From NCBI RefSeq assembly GCF_021134715.1, contig NC_060026.1, positions 14,809,001 to 14,873,000 of the forward strand: a stretch of 64,000 nt of DNA. The letters run 5' to 3'. Shown here piece after piece: positions 38,301 to 52,301 of this stretch. The notes under the pieces are model-generated. The model did not search any database, was not told the DNA's origin, and saw only the letters and a program-made list of their open reading frames with translations. This DNA is from Daphnia pulex (taxonomy: Eukaryota > Arthropoda > Branchiopoda > Diplostraca > Daphniidae). Numbering within the stretch: the first letter of the stretch is position 1; each line of letters starts with the position of its first letter. Made by a program: the position numbers and the translations under genes.

Positions 38301-41300
38301 TCTCCGAACTTTTTCTTATTTCCCCCCGAAATAAAACCCCTTTCGGCTATTGTGTGACATATCGTGAACGTGTTGTAGATGGCGGAAACAAGACCCTCGT
38401 CACGCACATCACGTCTCCCCCCTTCTTCTCCCCCCTTTCACGGAGAGTTGACGACAACACACAGAGGGTTTTGAATTTCCCGGGGTCTCTCAGAACCGAA
38501 CAAAACAAAAAAGAAATTAAGTGAGCACGACAACATCTTTTTCTGGCGCTCCTGGAAACCCCCAGCCCAGCCCAGGCGAATGTGACATCCTCCAGGAGAA
38601 GGGGGGGAAATGATGTGGGTGGTGTTGGTGGGGGGGATATGATCGATGGCTTTTCATTATCTCCCTTTTGTGTGTGTGTGTGTGTTGTATGTGTGATGAT
38701 CAAAAACTGCTGGGCCAAGGAGAGAGAAACAAGAAAAAAGGGGGGGGGGGGGACGAATATATCCCACACCGAGATTGTGTGCAGTAGACAGAAGAGAATA
38801 AAAAACAAAACAAAAAAATAAAAGAAATATCGAGGATCGATTAAGAGCAGCAGCAGCCCAGGGTCAAATTTCGTTTTCCAGTGAGAAATCGAACATTTCG
38901 TATTTTTCAACTGGACGGCCACAGCCAATAGAAAAAAGAAGAAGAAATAGCAATAGCTAGTGATGAAAGGCCATCTATCTCCGCAGCGCACACTTTTTCT
39001 CTCTCTAGACTCTTTCCACTCGGTCGGAGCAGCTCCCATATATAACCTGATTTATTAGCCACACTGGGAAAACGGAGAAAATCTATTTCTCAATGACCCA
39101 ACTGTTTGCTGTGCTGCGCTATTCTTCTTTCAACACTTTTTCCTATTATTCGTCATGAAATAAACCCAAAAAAGGTTTTTTTTTGTTTAAGGATCGCTCC
39201 TGGATTGAAACGAGGTTGTTTTTGTGTGTGTGGCCGGGGGGTTGACAGCACTGGAAAATGGACAACTTACATCTCGACGGCAGCAGACGCTGCAGAGCCT
39301 CTGCTGTTGGTTGTTGATGGCCGCCAAGTTGGACATGTCCGTGACAGACATGGACGTCCGTCGATTGATGCCGCCGTTGCTCCCGCCGCCCAATGGATCG
39401 ATCGTGTAGCGCAGTTCGTTCTCCCGCTCCAGCGGATCCCTGATCCAACAGAGCCGGCCAGATAACAGAACCATCCCACCACAAAAAATAAAAAAAAATA
39501 AAAATAGAAAACATTATCGACACATCAAACATGTCCGTCGTGTAAAGTAAAAAGACATGCAGAGAGAACCGACCGCAGGAAAACTGATAAATAATTGAGG
39601 CACAAAAAAAGGAGCTGGAACAAGTTCTACACACTCAACAGATCCTGGTAGGTACACACAGAGGGTTATTGATCGTCCGTAATGGATGTGAATAATTGAA
39701 AAACGTCGAGAGAGAGACTAAAAAACAAAGATGGATTCATGCATGTCTAATGATTTGCGTCGTCAGCAAAGGATTCATGCAAAACGGTGTAGATCTTTTG
39801 ATTTAGATATGATCGTTCTACGGTAGGCAAGGATCGACAGGAACTTACGGCTGGGAGATTTGGCGGGCCAGTTGACCTTTCGTCATTCTATTGAATAATA
39901 AACGACATAATGAATGAATCAAAACAACTCGAGGAGCAATTTTACAGTTTTTAACAATTCAGGATCTTTTTTTTGTTTTGTTTTTCTAATTCTGTCAATT
40001 TCAAAGAAAAACACGACGGGTGCAAGGGGGAGAGACAGGACAGAGGGGCCAGGAGCGTTTATTGATCCAGGGAGGTCCCCCTTTTCTAGCCTTTAGGGGG
40101 GGTGGGGGTGTCCCACTTGGACTACTCCTACAAGGAGCAACTAGACTATAGAAAATGATCATCTGAGCGTCGCAAAAGGACCGTGTAATAATCAGGAGCC
40201 GGTGCCAAGAGTGTGTGTGTGTGTCTTGTCTTGGACTCTGTCTGGGCCACTTGTTATTATTTTTCCCGTTCACGAGTGGGGTGGGAGGACGGACACAGCT
40301 GGACGAGAAAAACTTTTTCTTTTCCACTTTTTGTGAAAATGTGTCCGGCTACTACCCCCTCCGCCGGAACGAAACAATAAACAAACAAGACAATAAAAGG
40401 AAAGTTTTGACTAGGAACACATCTCGGACTCTCCAAGGATTTGTGTGTGTGCACAGTTTTTTTGGGGGGAAAAAAGTTATTTTCAGGTCCAGGGATTGGA
40501 GTAGGAGCTGGATAATATCATTAGCCTGGATGAAAATGGGGCGAAAAGGTGCCAGGGCGATTTGTTTACCTGGAATTGATTTGAGGCTTGGTGATGGCGA
40601 CACTCTGCTCGAGTTCCAGCTCTTCCATCTGGGCTTTGGCCATGACACTCTCGATCAACATCCGCTCCTCTTCACTTAAATGGCTCATGTCCACGTCGGG
40701 AAAGACTCCTGGGACGCCGCCACTACTACTCGACCCGCTATTCACGCCAGATGACGACTGCTGCTGATGCTGCTGCTGTTGAATTGATGATCCGCCAGCA
40801 CCTCCAATCATCGGTTGATGTTGGCCAGCCATCATTTGATGCTGCTGGAACCCGCCAGGTCGAATAGAACCCGCGCCTGGAAACAACACAAATCAAATAG
40901 AAAGTAGTAGATCAAAAGGCCACCACCAGCAGCCACTAGTTTCTCTCAACAATGATCCAAACAATAACTTTGAGCACTGCGTCAAAAATCACTCGAGGAA
41001 AATATGTATGAGCCGCTAAACATTGTGGCTCGTGCCGGGCAGAAAAAGAAAAGAAATAAAAGGAGCTCAACCATCACCAAACAAAAAGAAAGGAGGAATA
41101 TATAACAACGGGGATCTATTTCAGACTTGTCATCAGAGCAGAGAGAGACTGAAACATCAGACGGCCAGCCCAGCGGTTTTTTTAAAACATTTCCTGTTTG
41201 TTGTTTTTTTAAAAAGAACAAACATTGGCGTTAAAATAATTTCTATTTTTCTTCTATTTTTGAATAGAGGAGAATAAAAGATAGATAAAAATCCTGCTGA

Positions 41301-44300
41301 TGTTTTATATTTTTATCGCGGTCAGTGGCGGATGTCTATTTACTTTGATTCCCAGTACAGCAATCAATATAGCGGGCAAAAGTCTGTCCGTCCGGAGGGT
41401 TTGGTCGGGGGGTCCCTTATTCCGGCGTTGGTCGAGTGCAGATTGGATTTCTTCTTCTTCTTCTTTCATTCCTCCAGAGAGAGAGAGGAAGGAAGAAGAA
41501 GAAGAAATGGACGACCAACAGTGCGCGTAGATAATAAATAAACCAATCCCTCTGCGTGCCAATAATAAACGCGGGAGCGAAAAAAAAGGCAAAAAGAGCC
41601 TCGTCCATTGAGAGAGTCAAACGGGAAATGGAAGAAGCAGCAGCTTCTTCTCCTTTTTTTATATCCATGTACATAAAGTAGATATGTATATAAATGTCAT
41701 CAGGCCGGGGCTGGACTCCAAACGGTTGCCCATCCACCACAGGATCAACAGACGTTCTACGAATAATATGGCCGTCTATTTTAAAAAAAATAGAGGCCGG
41801 CTGCTGTGTCATTATCGACGGCCAGAAATGTGCCGATATCGATCACACACATTTCTCGTAGGTTTTATTTTGATGCCATCATTGATCAAATTGATTGCAT
41901 TGGATCGAAAGGCGAGAGGATCACCCGAAAAAAATGGAAATAAAAATCTACAATAAGCGAAAGAAAAGAAAAGAAAAAGATTATCCAACAAAAAAGGGAG
42001 AAGTAAATTATAGAGGCGCTTGGGTTTTCAATCTTTCGCCCAGGATGACTGAGCCGCCATTACCAGCTCCCCCCCCCTCCAGTCTATTACACAATAAACA
42101 AGAATCAGAGAACATTATTATTCTCTCTCTCTCTCTATTTCCTCCGTCTCTCTCTACCCGACGTCGCTCATTCTCTTTATAGTTCCCTCTGTGTGTGTGT
42201 GTGTGTGACTGGGCCACCACTGGATCAATAGCACACACACAGAGAAAGAAAGAGTCAGAAGCCCAGGGAAATAAAAGGAATCGAGGGATGGTTAAGGATT
42301 TCACCTGCGAGCTTCTTTTTTTGATTTCTTAACCGAGTCAACACGCACCAAAGACATTACAACAAGGACACAGTTGCTGGCCGATAAGACACACGAAAAT
42401 ACAAATGGGTATTGTTGTACTATACCTGCAGGTCCGCGGATGGCCGGATTGCTGGTAGGTCCGCCGCCGGCAGCGAAGTAAGGCGGTCTCGGTTGCTGAC
42501 CTCCTGTAGGCCCGCTATTGTTGGCCATCATGGGACCTCTCATCTGTTGGCCGGGTGGACTGCTGCCAGGGTAAGGACCCCTCAGCTGTGGTCCAGCTGG
42601 CCCTGAATACACACAAGAAAGAAAGAAAAATAAAATGAAATAAAACAAGGCCCAAAATGTTGGAACAACAAAATCAATTATAAATCGATCCAGCCAGTCA
42701 ACGAAAACAAATCTTTTTCGTCTCCCTTTTCTCTCTTTCTCTTCCATCGGCCCAGCACTTAATCCGGATTTTAAAAAGAGAGAGAGAAAACTGTATTTCC
42801 TATATAGACTGTTTACGTCACAGAGCATATGGAAGTTTTTCTACCCCCTCAAAAAAAAGTTGTTTCTCCGAGAGTCTACTACTTTGGGATTCCGGGCTCG
42901 TTTGATTTATTTACACTTGATTTATTCCCCCCCGTTTGTTGGCGTATTGGCAGTCGAGGGACGGATATATATCCGAAAGATGACGGGCCGCCCAGCTGTT
43001 TTGTTTCAAACTGAACTTGACGGAAAGACGATTGTTCCGTTTCTCTCTCAGTCTAGGCGGGACAAAATGAAAACATCTTTTGACATTCGCATCCATTGAA
43101 ATTGTGTCTCCCAAGGAATTATATCCCCCCCAAAGAACAATGTAACAAACGGGCGGGGAGACGGACATGAAATGAAAAAAAGGCCGTCGAGTATAATATA
43201 CACGAGCTCAAAAGGATTTCCTGCTGTGCGCCAAACGAGGCCGGGTGAAAGTTTTTTGGTCTGGAAAATCATTTTCAAAGGCGGGCAAAAAGCATGTAGA
43301 GGCGCATGAGTGGGCCAGCAGCTCCCACCGTTTTTTGAACGCGTTAAATTACATAAGTGAAGCTGTTGCAACATCTTTGGCTCTCTCAGGACTTTAATTA
43401 GTTGGGATGGGTCCCGTTTCGCCCGACTAAAAAGACAAACGTGAAAAAGAAATAAAAAGGAGGGAGAGAGACGGAAATGGGCCGCCGACTCTCTGGCGTG
43501 TGTAAAAAAAGGACGTTGAAATCCATTTGCTCTTTTCAGAATGGAGGAGGATAACTTCGTTGACATCGACTTTTATATCGCCCAGCTCTGGTACGGAGAG
43601 ACGGGCCGAGACGGGGAACAAGGGGAAATGGAGACGGAGCACAGCACTTTGTCCGTCTCTCTCTCTCGCCCGTTTCCCGTTTCTCTCCCCCTACCCTTTT
43701 GCCTTTTGACAATTTCGCCCACGCCATCCATTATTCTCCGTTCAGCGACGATGGATCTCTCTCACTTTGTGTTGACATAAAAATACGACGGAGCAATTGA
43801 ATTATGGGATAAGTAATCGAATTTCACCTTGGCCGGGAGGTCGGTTCGGTGGGTAGAATCTGCCGCCAGGGCCGCCGTTGCCGGGTGGACCCATGGGACC
43901 TCCTCCTCTAGGACCACCGCCCCCAGGAGGACCTCGCGGTTGGGGACCGCCAGGACCCTGCATCATCATTCGCGGGTTGGGACCGCTACCTGGAGGTCCT
44001 CGAGGTCCGTTTCCACGTGGGCCGCCAGGTCCACCAGGTCCGCCAAATCGTTGAGGACCCATTCCAGGACCTCCTGGTCCCATTCCGGGACCTCCCGGCC
44101 CCATGCCTGGTCCTCCAGGACCCATGCCAGGACCTCCGGGACCCATGCCAGGACCTCCAGGTCCCATTCCAGGTCCAGGTGGTCGGCCGCCTGGTCCACC
44201 GGGTGGTCTTGGTCCCATGAATCCAGGTCCTCCGCCGGGTCCTGGTGGACGCTGCTGTCCAGGAAATCCTGGTCGCTGCTGCTGAGCCTGTTGTTGTCCA

Positions 44301-44470
44301 GGGGGACCTCCCTGGAAATTGGGTCTCTGCGGCTGAGGACCGCCCATTTGCGGATTCCTCATCATCATGGACTGTTGAGATGGTTGTTGTGGGCCAGTGC
44401 CGGGAGGCTGTCCATCTTCGCCCGGCACGCCGATGAGATTGTTGATCATTTTGCTGGCAAAGTTCAGCAT
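20357..44470 (-). CDS. Fife-type Piccolo/RIM-related active-zone scaffold
   Basis: About 24 kb with more than twenty exons. From the N terminus: Gly-Pro-rich start (44470-43827, MLNFASKMINNLIGV), Pro-rich exon (about 42602-42425), Gln/Ser exon ending in a Rab-effector-like helix, FPDVDMSHLSEEERMLIESVM (about 40877-40566), small exon MTKGQLARQISQP (about 39888), zinc finger over three exons (CSVC at 39.3 kb, CAEC and VCTTC at 37.4 kb, WLCRTC at 37.3 kb), acidic Ser-rich exons (37.1-35.5 kb), Ser-rich exon (32.0 kb), polyQ exons (31.1-29.3 kb), basic coiled coil with KAEIARRRQQIEQNSRLHDEL (27.1-26.6 kb), PDZ (about 21917-21530) and C2 (about 21150-20705), ending GCHGAACTIL. Zinc finger-PDZ-C2 with this helix matches Drosophila Fife, which organises synaptic release sites. 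RIM is the main alternative, but a second C2 is absent. Confidence 0.85.
20705..21150 (-). other. C2 domain of the Fife-like protein
   Basis: Two exons. The first has LGQVQLLSCYDSRAHILYVTIIRARKL cut by context into strands 1-2, then DARPDPLVRCVLLPGRK and the TSDPEWHQTMVRF strand. The second has LEVTVWHHQ and FLGEFLLDLA. Only part of the usual Asp set for calcium is visible (DARPD), so calcium binding may be weak; this is inferred. Confidence 0.8.
21527..21917 (-). other. PDZ domain of the Fife-like protein
   Basis: An exon pair gives KRILLTCDAK, then GLGMRVVGGLEIPG as the carboxylate-binding loop region, IGAFVTEISPGGVVDTHG, GDQVLEWNGIQL and VQSIISSTRGEVEIVI. This is a complete PDZ fold of the RIM/Piccolo kind and would bind C-terminal peptides of active-zone partners. 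Confidence 0.88.
22160..25804. other. 3.6 kb non-coding stretch: Fife intron or short-isoform 3' UTR
   Basis: No coding exon seen. It holds GA/CT microsatellites (for example 22788-22797, 22900-22946, 23404-23420, 24508-24520), several G runs (about 23994, 24184, 24649), CA repeats and a CAA run at about 22594. It lies between the exon ending in a stop codon near 25804 and the exon beginning near 22158, so it is either an intron or the 3' UTR of a shorter transcript. Confidence 0.6.
29268..31137 (-). repeat. polyglutamine-rich exons of the Fife-like protein
   Basis: Three consecutive exons (about 29895-29268, 30725-29985 and 31137-30860) encode many uninterrupted Gln runs of up to about 12 residues, mixed with Asn, Met and Leu. 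The codons are a mixture of CAG and CAA rather than a pure triplet expansion, which suggests long-standing selection on the protein rather than recent slippage alone. Confidence 0.85.
32065..35537. other. large Fife intron
   Basis: No supported exon in about 3.5 kb. It carries CA and GA microsatellites (about 32070, 32380, 32950, 34160), A/T-rich tracts and an A run near 35306-35320. A short possible microexon with a GTAAG donor lies near 32757 on the minus strand but cannot be confirmed. Confidence 0.5.
37458..39266. other. Fife intron between zinc-finger exons
   Basis: Non-coding, about 1.8 kb, splitting the zinc finger between its first Cys pair (exon at about 39441-39267) and the next two pairs (exon at about 37457-37355). 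It contains CTT, GT and G-run microsatellites and no other supported feature. Confidence 0.55.
40878..43826. other. Fife introns flanking the Pro-rich exon
   Basis: Two introns, about 40878-42424 and 42603-43826, on either side of the small Pro/Gly-rich exon. They contain CT, GA and GT microsatellites (about 41482, 42122, 42190, 42778). No other coding signal is supported. Confidence 0.5.
44058..44178 (-). repeat. 21-bp minisatellite encoding a Gly-Pro-Met heptapeptide
   Basis: Five to six 21-bp units lie in the first coding exon of the Fife-like gene. Each encodes a variant of GPGGPGM on the minus strand. Third-position differences between units show that the array is not brand new. On the plus strand the array mimics collagen-like GPP repeats, but that strand is not the coding one. 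Confidence 0.85.
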
Positions 44471-47400
44471 GGTGAAGATCTTTGGTTTTTCTTTCCTTTT
44501 TGATTAGTGATGGATCACGGGCGCCTAAAGATAGGAATCGTCTGGTCCAGCGGAGATGAGAGATCACACCACCAGCTCAGCTCAACCAGCCGGCCAGCCT
44601 CCTCCTCCGCCAACCACACAAGGAAGAAAAAAAGAAAAAGATGAGAAGGATCACTGTGTGTGTGTTGGCTGATGGCTGCTGCTGCTGCTACAACTGCGCC
44701 GGTAGCGGCACTTGTGCCAATTATCTGGCTGTAGAAATTGTATCATTTTGTGTTGAAGGCGTCGTCGCCATGGTGATCACCACCGCCGGCGACATGTTCC
44801 GGCCACTATCGTTTTTTTTTTCTTCCTTCCTTCTTCTTCTTTCACAACACAAGAAAAAAGTTCGGTCGAAGTGGGGTTCCGATTCTTTTCGATCCTAGGA
44901 ATCCAACACCCGTCCACTCGGACCGGCTTCCGGCTTCTTCTTTCCCAGTTAAGATCCCTGGATTTTCATGGCCAGTTTCTATCGACGGAGAGAACCCCAG
45001 TGAAGAAGAAGAAGAAGAGTCTAGGCGTCGCCACTTGCCCTGTCGAAGAAAATGGGAGAAAACAATAACTGACGAGTTAGTCGCAGGAACCCTCATCGAT
45101 CGCCAGGATTCACCCTATCTCTATTTTACCATCCAGGACAGTGGGGGGGAGGTTTTAAAAGGTATACAGGGAAAAAAGGGACCTTATACTACACCGGGAG
45201 GCAAACAACAACCGAAAATGGTTGTTAAACATCCAAATTTGGTTGGTTTTTTTTTATTTGTTTGATAGAAAATATGAAGACAAACAAGGAAAAATAAAGA
45301 GGAAATGTTTTGGGTGTTTAGATGAGCCAAGTCGAACAGTCAATGTGTGCATAGTGTCTATACATACCTAATGATTATGACGGCGGGGGGGAAAAGGAAG
45401 AATCGACGCCGGCTCGATTCCCGTTCGATGATAGTAGCGCAGCTCAACCAAAATTGAGGCTAGTCGGAGACACACATACACACACTTCTTGGGGGGCACT
45501 TTTCGATTGTTTCACCACCGCACGAAATTGATTATTTCGACGTCAGTCGAACCTCTTTTGGATAATTCAAAACGATACGTAAGGATCGATTTCAAACAGA
45601 CAAACCCCCAGATGAAAAAATTGTCGTTCCTATTGACAACAATACAAAAAGAGAGGGAATGTTATTTTCTGTCTGTTGACAGAGCCATGACGGCCGCACA
45701 CAGTCTAATGAAAAAAGCGGAAATATACAAAAAATTTTGGGGGTTTTAAAAGGGAGTCTAGTTCGGTGGCTGGTGCTGGACGGGCGCGAACCGTGTAGTG
45801 GCGAACTGAACGGATCGCTGCCGCAGCGCCGCTAAATCCTCCATCCACATTCACTGGCCGACCCAACTTGGTGCCCGTGGACGATATGTCGATCAACGGG
45901 CGCTTGCGCAAGCGATCCTGACGCACAGAAAAGGGGGAGGACTAACCCTCCCTTTTTTTTCCGGAGGGGTAAGACAACCCAGGCAACGGGGGGGCCCCTC
46001 ACAGCTGATCGATAAATCGTTACTATACAACAGAGAGAGAAGAAGACAGAGAGCTGGGGGGAGAAGCGTCGTGAATTGCGCTATACGCGCAACTTGTTTT
46101 CGACTGGCTGGGAAATGTAAAAAGAAAAAAGAAGAAAAAACCTTTTTTCGCCTATTTTCCAACCCCCCAGTTTCGGAACAACCGTCTGGGCCTGGCTCGT
46201 TGACGTCGACGATCGACCGTCACAGTCAACTATTAAAGAGAAGCCCACCACCACTACTACTACCGCCACCAGCCAGTCGATATATATATTTATATATATG
46301 GCCCGTTTGACTTCGATTACTAAGACGTGGCTGGCGTTAAAAAAGTCGGAGAGTCGTTTGGCGGCTGCCATCCAGAACCCCAAATATATACACACACCTC
46401 TCGACTGGAAATGTTCTGATGGGCTGGCGAAGGTTAATCATCAACGATCCTTGCTGCTGTAGAGTAAATGGCTGATTGAACACACAAAGTCCGTCTCTCT
46501 CTAGCTCGGCTCTCCTTTTTTTGTGGTCAATGAAACTTACGCCGTCGTAATGTCGCCTGGAAGTATAAAAGAGAGAAAACAAACAAAACATTAAATCTCT
46601 CTAGCTGGGAGCTGCTTTTACACCGTTGTCGTCATTCTAATAAAAAGAATAAGTGCAAACTCGCTGGGAAGAAAGGAAAAAAAAAGGGATTTTCTTTTAA
46701 CTTTTTCTCCCGTCAAGTGGAGGCCTTTCCAGCTTCACAAAATGAAGTCACGATGGAGAAGAAAAAAGGAGCTTTGCAACGAGGGATTGTTGTACTGTGC
46801 TCTCCGTTTTGTACCAAAAAGTCGAGATTAGACATCGCCCACCTAAAAAGTCAGATCCTTTTTTTCCCGAAGATAAAATCCGGGTCATTTGTAGTGCGCA
46901 TTGTCCTCTCTCCATACAACACGGGAAACTAAAAAGAACAAAAAATTTAAAAAAGAGACTCAGATTCTATAGACAAGATACCAAAGCAAGTGCTAAGTAG
47001 TGATTATAGCGATTCGCACAACACTGGAGGAAACTACTACTACACCCAGGGAAGCCTCTTCGCTTTGGCCAAAAGAGCTAGGTTTTAGGAGGACACACAC
47101 ACTGTAGAATGAATAAGCCCCACCTTCCATTTCAGCCGCAATGCAAAGACTTTGGGAGTTAAGACCATCTGTCGCCATCGTCGTCGTTGGTTTCGCCGAC
47201 GATTATGTATGTCATCCGAAAATACACAAATTCGGCCCGGTGTAGACTATAAAAAGAAAAAGAGTCTAGCGTGTGTATGGAAATAAGTTGAGTCCCCGTC
47301 TAAGTCAATTTGGACATTATACGGGTTGTCAAAGCAGACTAGAAATATTACAGCACATGCAATAAAATTATTGAGACACTCACGTGTGATGTTCGTCATT

Positions 47401-48410
47401 TCGTCATGACGTAAACGTACCTTACATAGAGGAATCACCGCCTTGACGTCGTCTCAAGCTCCTTACCTGTTTAATATTCTTATCCGATTTTTTCTTTAAC
47501 GAAATTCAACGTGAATAATCTCTTTAAAAAATAACAAAAATTGGTGCCCCATTTTCGGATGAATACATGATCAACGAACAGGAAAAAAGAAAAGTTTTAA
47601 ATTATCTTCTACACAAATGTCTAATGAGCTTATTTTGACAGCGGGGGGCATGTCTCAAAAGTAGCTAGGCCATTTCAGAGAGAGATGATTGGTCGCCTCG
47701 GTGCCACAAAGTCGACGCTGTCCAATTTCCATGACAGGCAATAAACTTTGCCAGCTAGTTTGAAATCGAGTTTTCTTTTCACACAAATAAATAAATGCCC
47801 TAGACGGAGTTGTACGAGTTCCCCAAGCTCTCGAACTATCGTGTGCAAAACAGACCAACGATATAGCCGAGAGCCGGACTTCCCTCAACTCCCAGGACCA
47901 AAACATGTACACGAGAGGAATCATTCGAGTTAAAAAATACTTTCTGCTATATTTACCACATTTATCTTGAAGGGCAAACAAAATTTGGAGAAAGGAGGAG
48001 GTTGGCTGGAATCTAGATGGAACGTTTTAGCTCTGCTATTCAGATGTTAAATGACTAGTGAAGGGCCGGATAAGAAGGATGAAAAGAATCGATCCGCAAC
48101 AGTTTGCGTCTCTCTCTCTCTCACTCTGGGCGTTTTAGGAGGGAGTTTTGAGTATTTTTAAAATTATCGACGACGCTGGCTGCTTTTGCGGCAAAAGTTT
48201 CCCGGTCGTCGCCTTGTTGATGTAAAAGCATTCAAACGCCAGATGACGTTGTTTCCACGACGCCGTCTAATTACGCGTCGCCGCAACTGTGTGTGGGCAA
48301 AGAATTGGTGAATCGAGACACTGCGGATCAATACGCGTTCAAGTTGGGCTATATATATACCGCGTGCGAATAAGATTTACCATGTAAACTTGGTAAAGGG
48401 AAAGGGAGAA
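44471..48410. other. Fife 5' region and spacer to maelstrom
   Basis: Almost 4 kb without a supported coding exon. It should include the promoter and any 5' UTR exons of the Fife-like gene. AT-dinucleotide runs lie at about 46278-46300 and 48353-48359, and CT/GA microsatellites near 46031 and 48111. No domain or consistent splicing was seen on either strand. Confidence 0.45.
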
Positions 48411-50242
48411 TCAATCCGAGTCATCAGAAAGTAAAAGAAGTCCGCGGCCGCGACCTCTTCCAGCTGGGGGTGCCGTTTCAATTGCTCGCGATCGACCTGG
48501 CGATTGAGTGGCGGACGAAACAGGGCCCATCGATCCGCCCAAAACGCCACGCCCTGTTCCAGGACCCTTGAAATTGGCAGCTAGAGTGAACGGGTAAAGG
48601 AAATATCTCTGAACATGGCCATTTATAGATGCAACAACAATTAAAAATTGATTTACTGGCAGGAGTGTTGGGCAATCGTGGTGGACCGGATGGTTCTCTG
48701 TCATCTTCCTCCTCCTCCTTCTTCTTCTTCACTTCAACCGGTGCCTAAAGGGCCGGAAAGATCACACATTAGCCTTTCCTTTCAACTCTCATGCAAATTT
48801 TCATGGGATGAAATTACCTCCGGTTCTTCCGTTTCAGTCACTTTGGGCATTACGACATATTTGTTGTCATCAGCAATTTCAGAAGGGCAGTGGCGATTAG
48901 GCAGCAGAGACAAGTCATAGTACTCGCAGCACAAGTCGGAAATCGTGTAGGCGTAGTTGCGCACCCGCGTTAGCGAACAAAACGTTACATTGTCTTCTTC
49001 CACATGCCACTGTGCAATGACGTAATTCAAATTATTTTAGGTCAAAGGGATTATTATTAGCCATTGGAAATTTATACCTGGCAGGCCATATTTTTGCTGT
49101 AGAAAAACATTCCTTTGCCAAAGTGTTCGGCCACTAGCGCAATGCTGGAAAATTTCAACGTCGAATTGTTCACGTCGGCCTGGCGACGCAACTCGTAAAA
49201 GAGTTTGTTCAAACTGTAGATCTTGAACGGGCTGCACGTCTCGTACGAATCGTCCAGTTGGCAACTCTTTTTGACTAACCAGTCCACTATATAAATCGCT
49301 TTCGCGTTGTCTTCGTCGACCACGAATAAAGGAGCAATCCCGCCATCCTAGGATTATGTAAATTTTTGTTAATAAAATTATTTACTAAACTCCTTAATTA
49401 AAGGGAAGTTTACTGGTTGTTTGAGCATTTCCTTGATGTTATTCGTAATGTTAACATAATCTGAATTGGCTAGTTTGAATCCAAATGTTGGGATATTGTG
49501 TGTGTTTTCAGAGTGTAGCTTGGCTTCGTGGGCATACCCCAGTCGGATTTGACCTGTGAATTCATAAAACAATGGTGTAAAGCTTGATACCCAAGTAAAT
49601 TTGGTAGATGAAAATACCAGGTTCTACAAAGTCATGGTAACACTTAGCTATCCCATCCAGAAGCGAAAACTTCACTATAGCGATTTCACATGGAGGGTAC
49701 TCTCCCTCACTGGTAGCGACAGCAATGTTGAAATGTGCCAGATAAAAGTAGTGATTCTCGAGAGCTAGAAATTGTAAATATTGAATGTGACGGGAAAAAG
49801 GCATTTTCGGATGAAAGCGTACTTCCTTGAGTAGCAAAGTATGAAATCATATCTTCTACTTTCTGCAGAAGATGGTCTTTTTCCGATATTTTCTTTTGCT
49901 CTTCTTTTTCCTTCCAATTTAATGGAACTCCCCGAGTATCACATCTTTCTTCTTTGATAAAAGTAGTACCACCACCATCTTTAGCTTTTTTATGGTAGCT
50001 TGCCTTTTCTTCAGGTGACAATTTCTGTGAATTTAATTAAGTTTCACTTTCATTAATATTAATGTTAACAGAATGACGTATTAACAACACAAATTCCTTA
50101 CATTCCATAACGGAGAGCACACCGGAATAACGTCAGTCAAGCCTCTAGGAAACTTATGTCCCTTGGCTTCTAATTGTGGTTTCATAGATTTCATGAATAC
50201 CATGAAACCATTATCTTTTTTTTGTTTCTTCTTCGGGGGCAT
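48411..50242 (-). CDS. mael: Maelstrom, HMG-box piRNA-pathway protein
   Basis: The minus-strand ATG at 50242 begins MPPKKKQKKDNGFMVFMKSM, an HMG box that continues through FPRGLTDVIPVCSPLWN into the next exon with KLSPEEKASYHKKAK. The Maelstrom domain follows over several exons: ENHYFYLAHFNIAVA, YPPCEIAIVKFSLLDGIAKCYHDFVEPG, FGFKLANSDYVNI and YTISDLCCEYYDLSLLPNRHCP. The tail is Gly/Arg-rich (GRGRGRG) and ends LLLLSDDSD at 48411. Maelstrom acts in germline piRNA silencing of transposons, in nuage and nucleus; the domain is an RNase H-like fold. The HMG-box plus MAEL order and the total length are normal for the family. Exon edges in the middle are approximate. Confidence 0.9.
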
Positions 50243-50831
50243 TTCACTTATTTAAAAAACGAATATGTAATGTGGGAATTAGTCGAATATTAGTCGAAAG
50301 TCGAGTCGTCAAGAGTTCAGCCGCGAAAAAGTAGATGCTCTCCCATCAGGTTTCCCGCCTGACCTACCAGGTATTCTGCTCTGGGATTCTGACGTAAGCG
50401 CTTTATTTTAACCCCGCAATCACCAATTAGATTTAAAGATTATAAAACTAAATCATGTTAAATAATAAAACATAAAATAATTTTTTATTTTAAAATTTTA
50501 ATCAAGTATATTCCTCTTCCATATATTACCAGATATTACAAAAATGGGAAAACTTTTTGTCCATTAGCACGCTCATTTGAAACAAATCTGGCAAGGTTGA
50601 TTTTTAAATACAGGCACTATTTGTTTTTGCCGCTCGAATGTTTCGTTGTGTGAACGTTTCACATGTGATCACTTCGTTTTGATAGCTGAGACTGATTGAA
50701 ACTGAAACTCTTCCGAAACTGATTAATTGAGTCGAGAAGCTGAATCACACAATTGTTTTTCATTGACATATTCTGCTTTGCAACAGTGATTTCTTTAATC
50801 ATTAGCTTATCATAAGCTATTAATCAGTACG
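50243..50831. promoter_or_regulatory. shared intergenic promoter region between maelstrom and RAD51
   Basis: The start codons of two divergent genes are 589 bp apart, so both promoters and 5' UTRs must lie here unless upstream exons exist. The core is AT-rich (about 50440-50540). I could not assign a specific factor site. Confidence 0.5.

Positions 50832-52301
<1,470 letters not shown>

Noticed and set aside
44103-44285. Plus-strand frame resembling a collagen-like protein (repeated GPPGPMP)
   Set aside because: It is the antisense of the Gly-Pro-rich first exon of the Fife-like gene; the minus strand has the correct start, splice sites and downstream exons.
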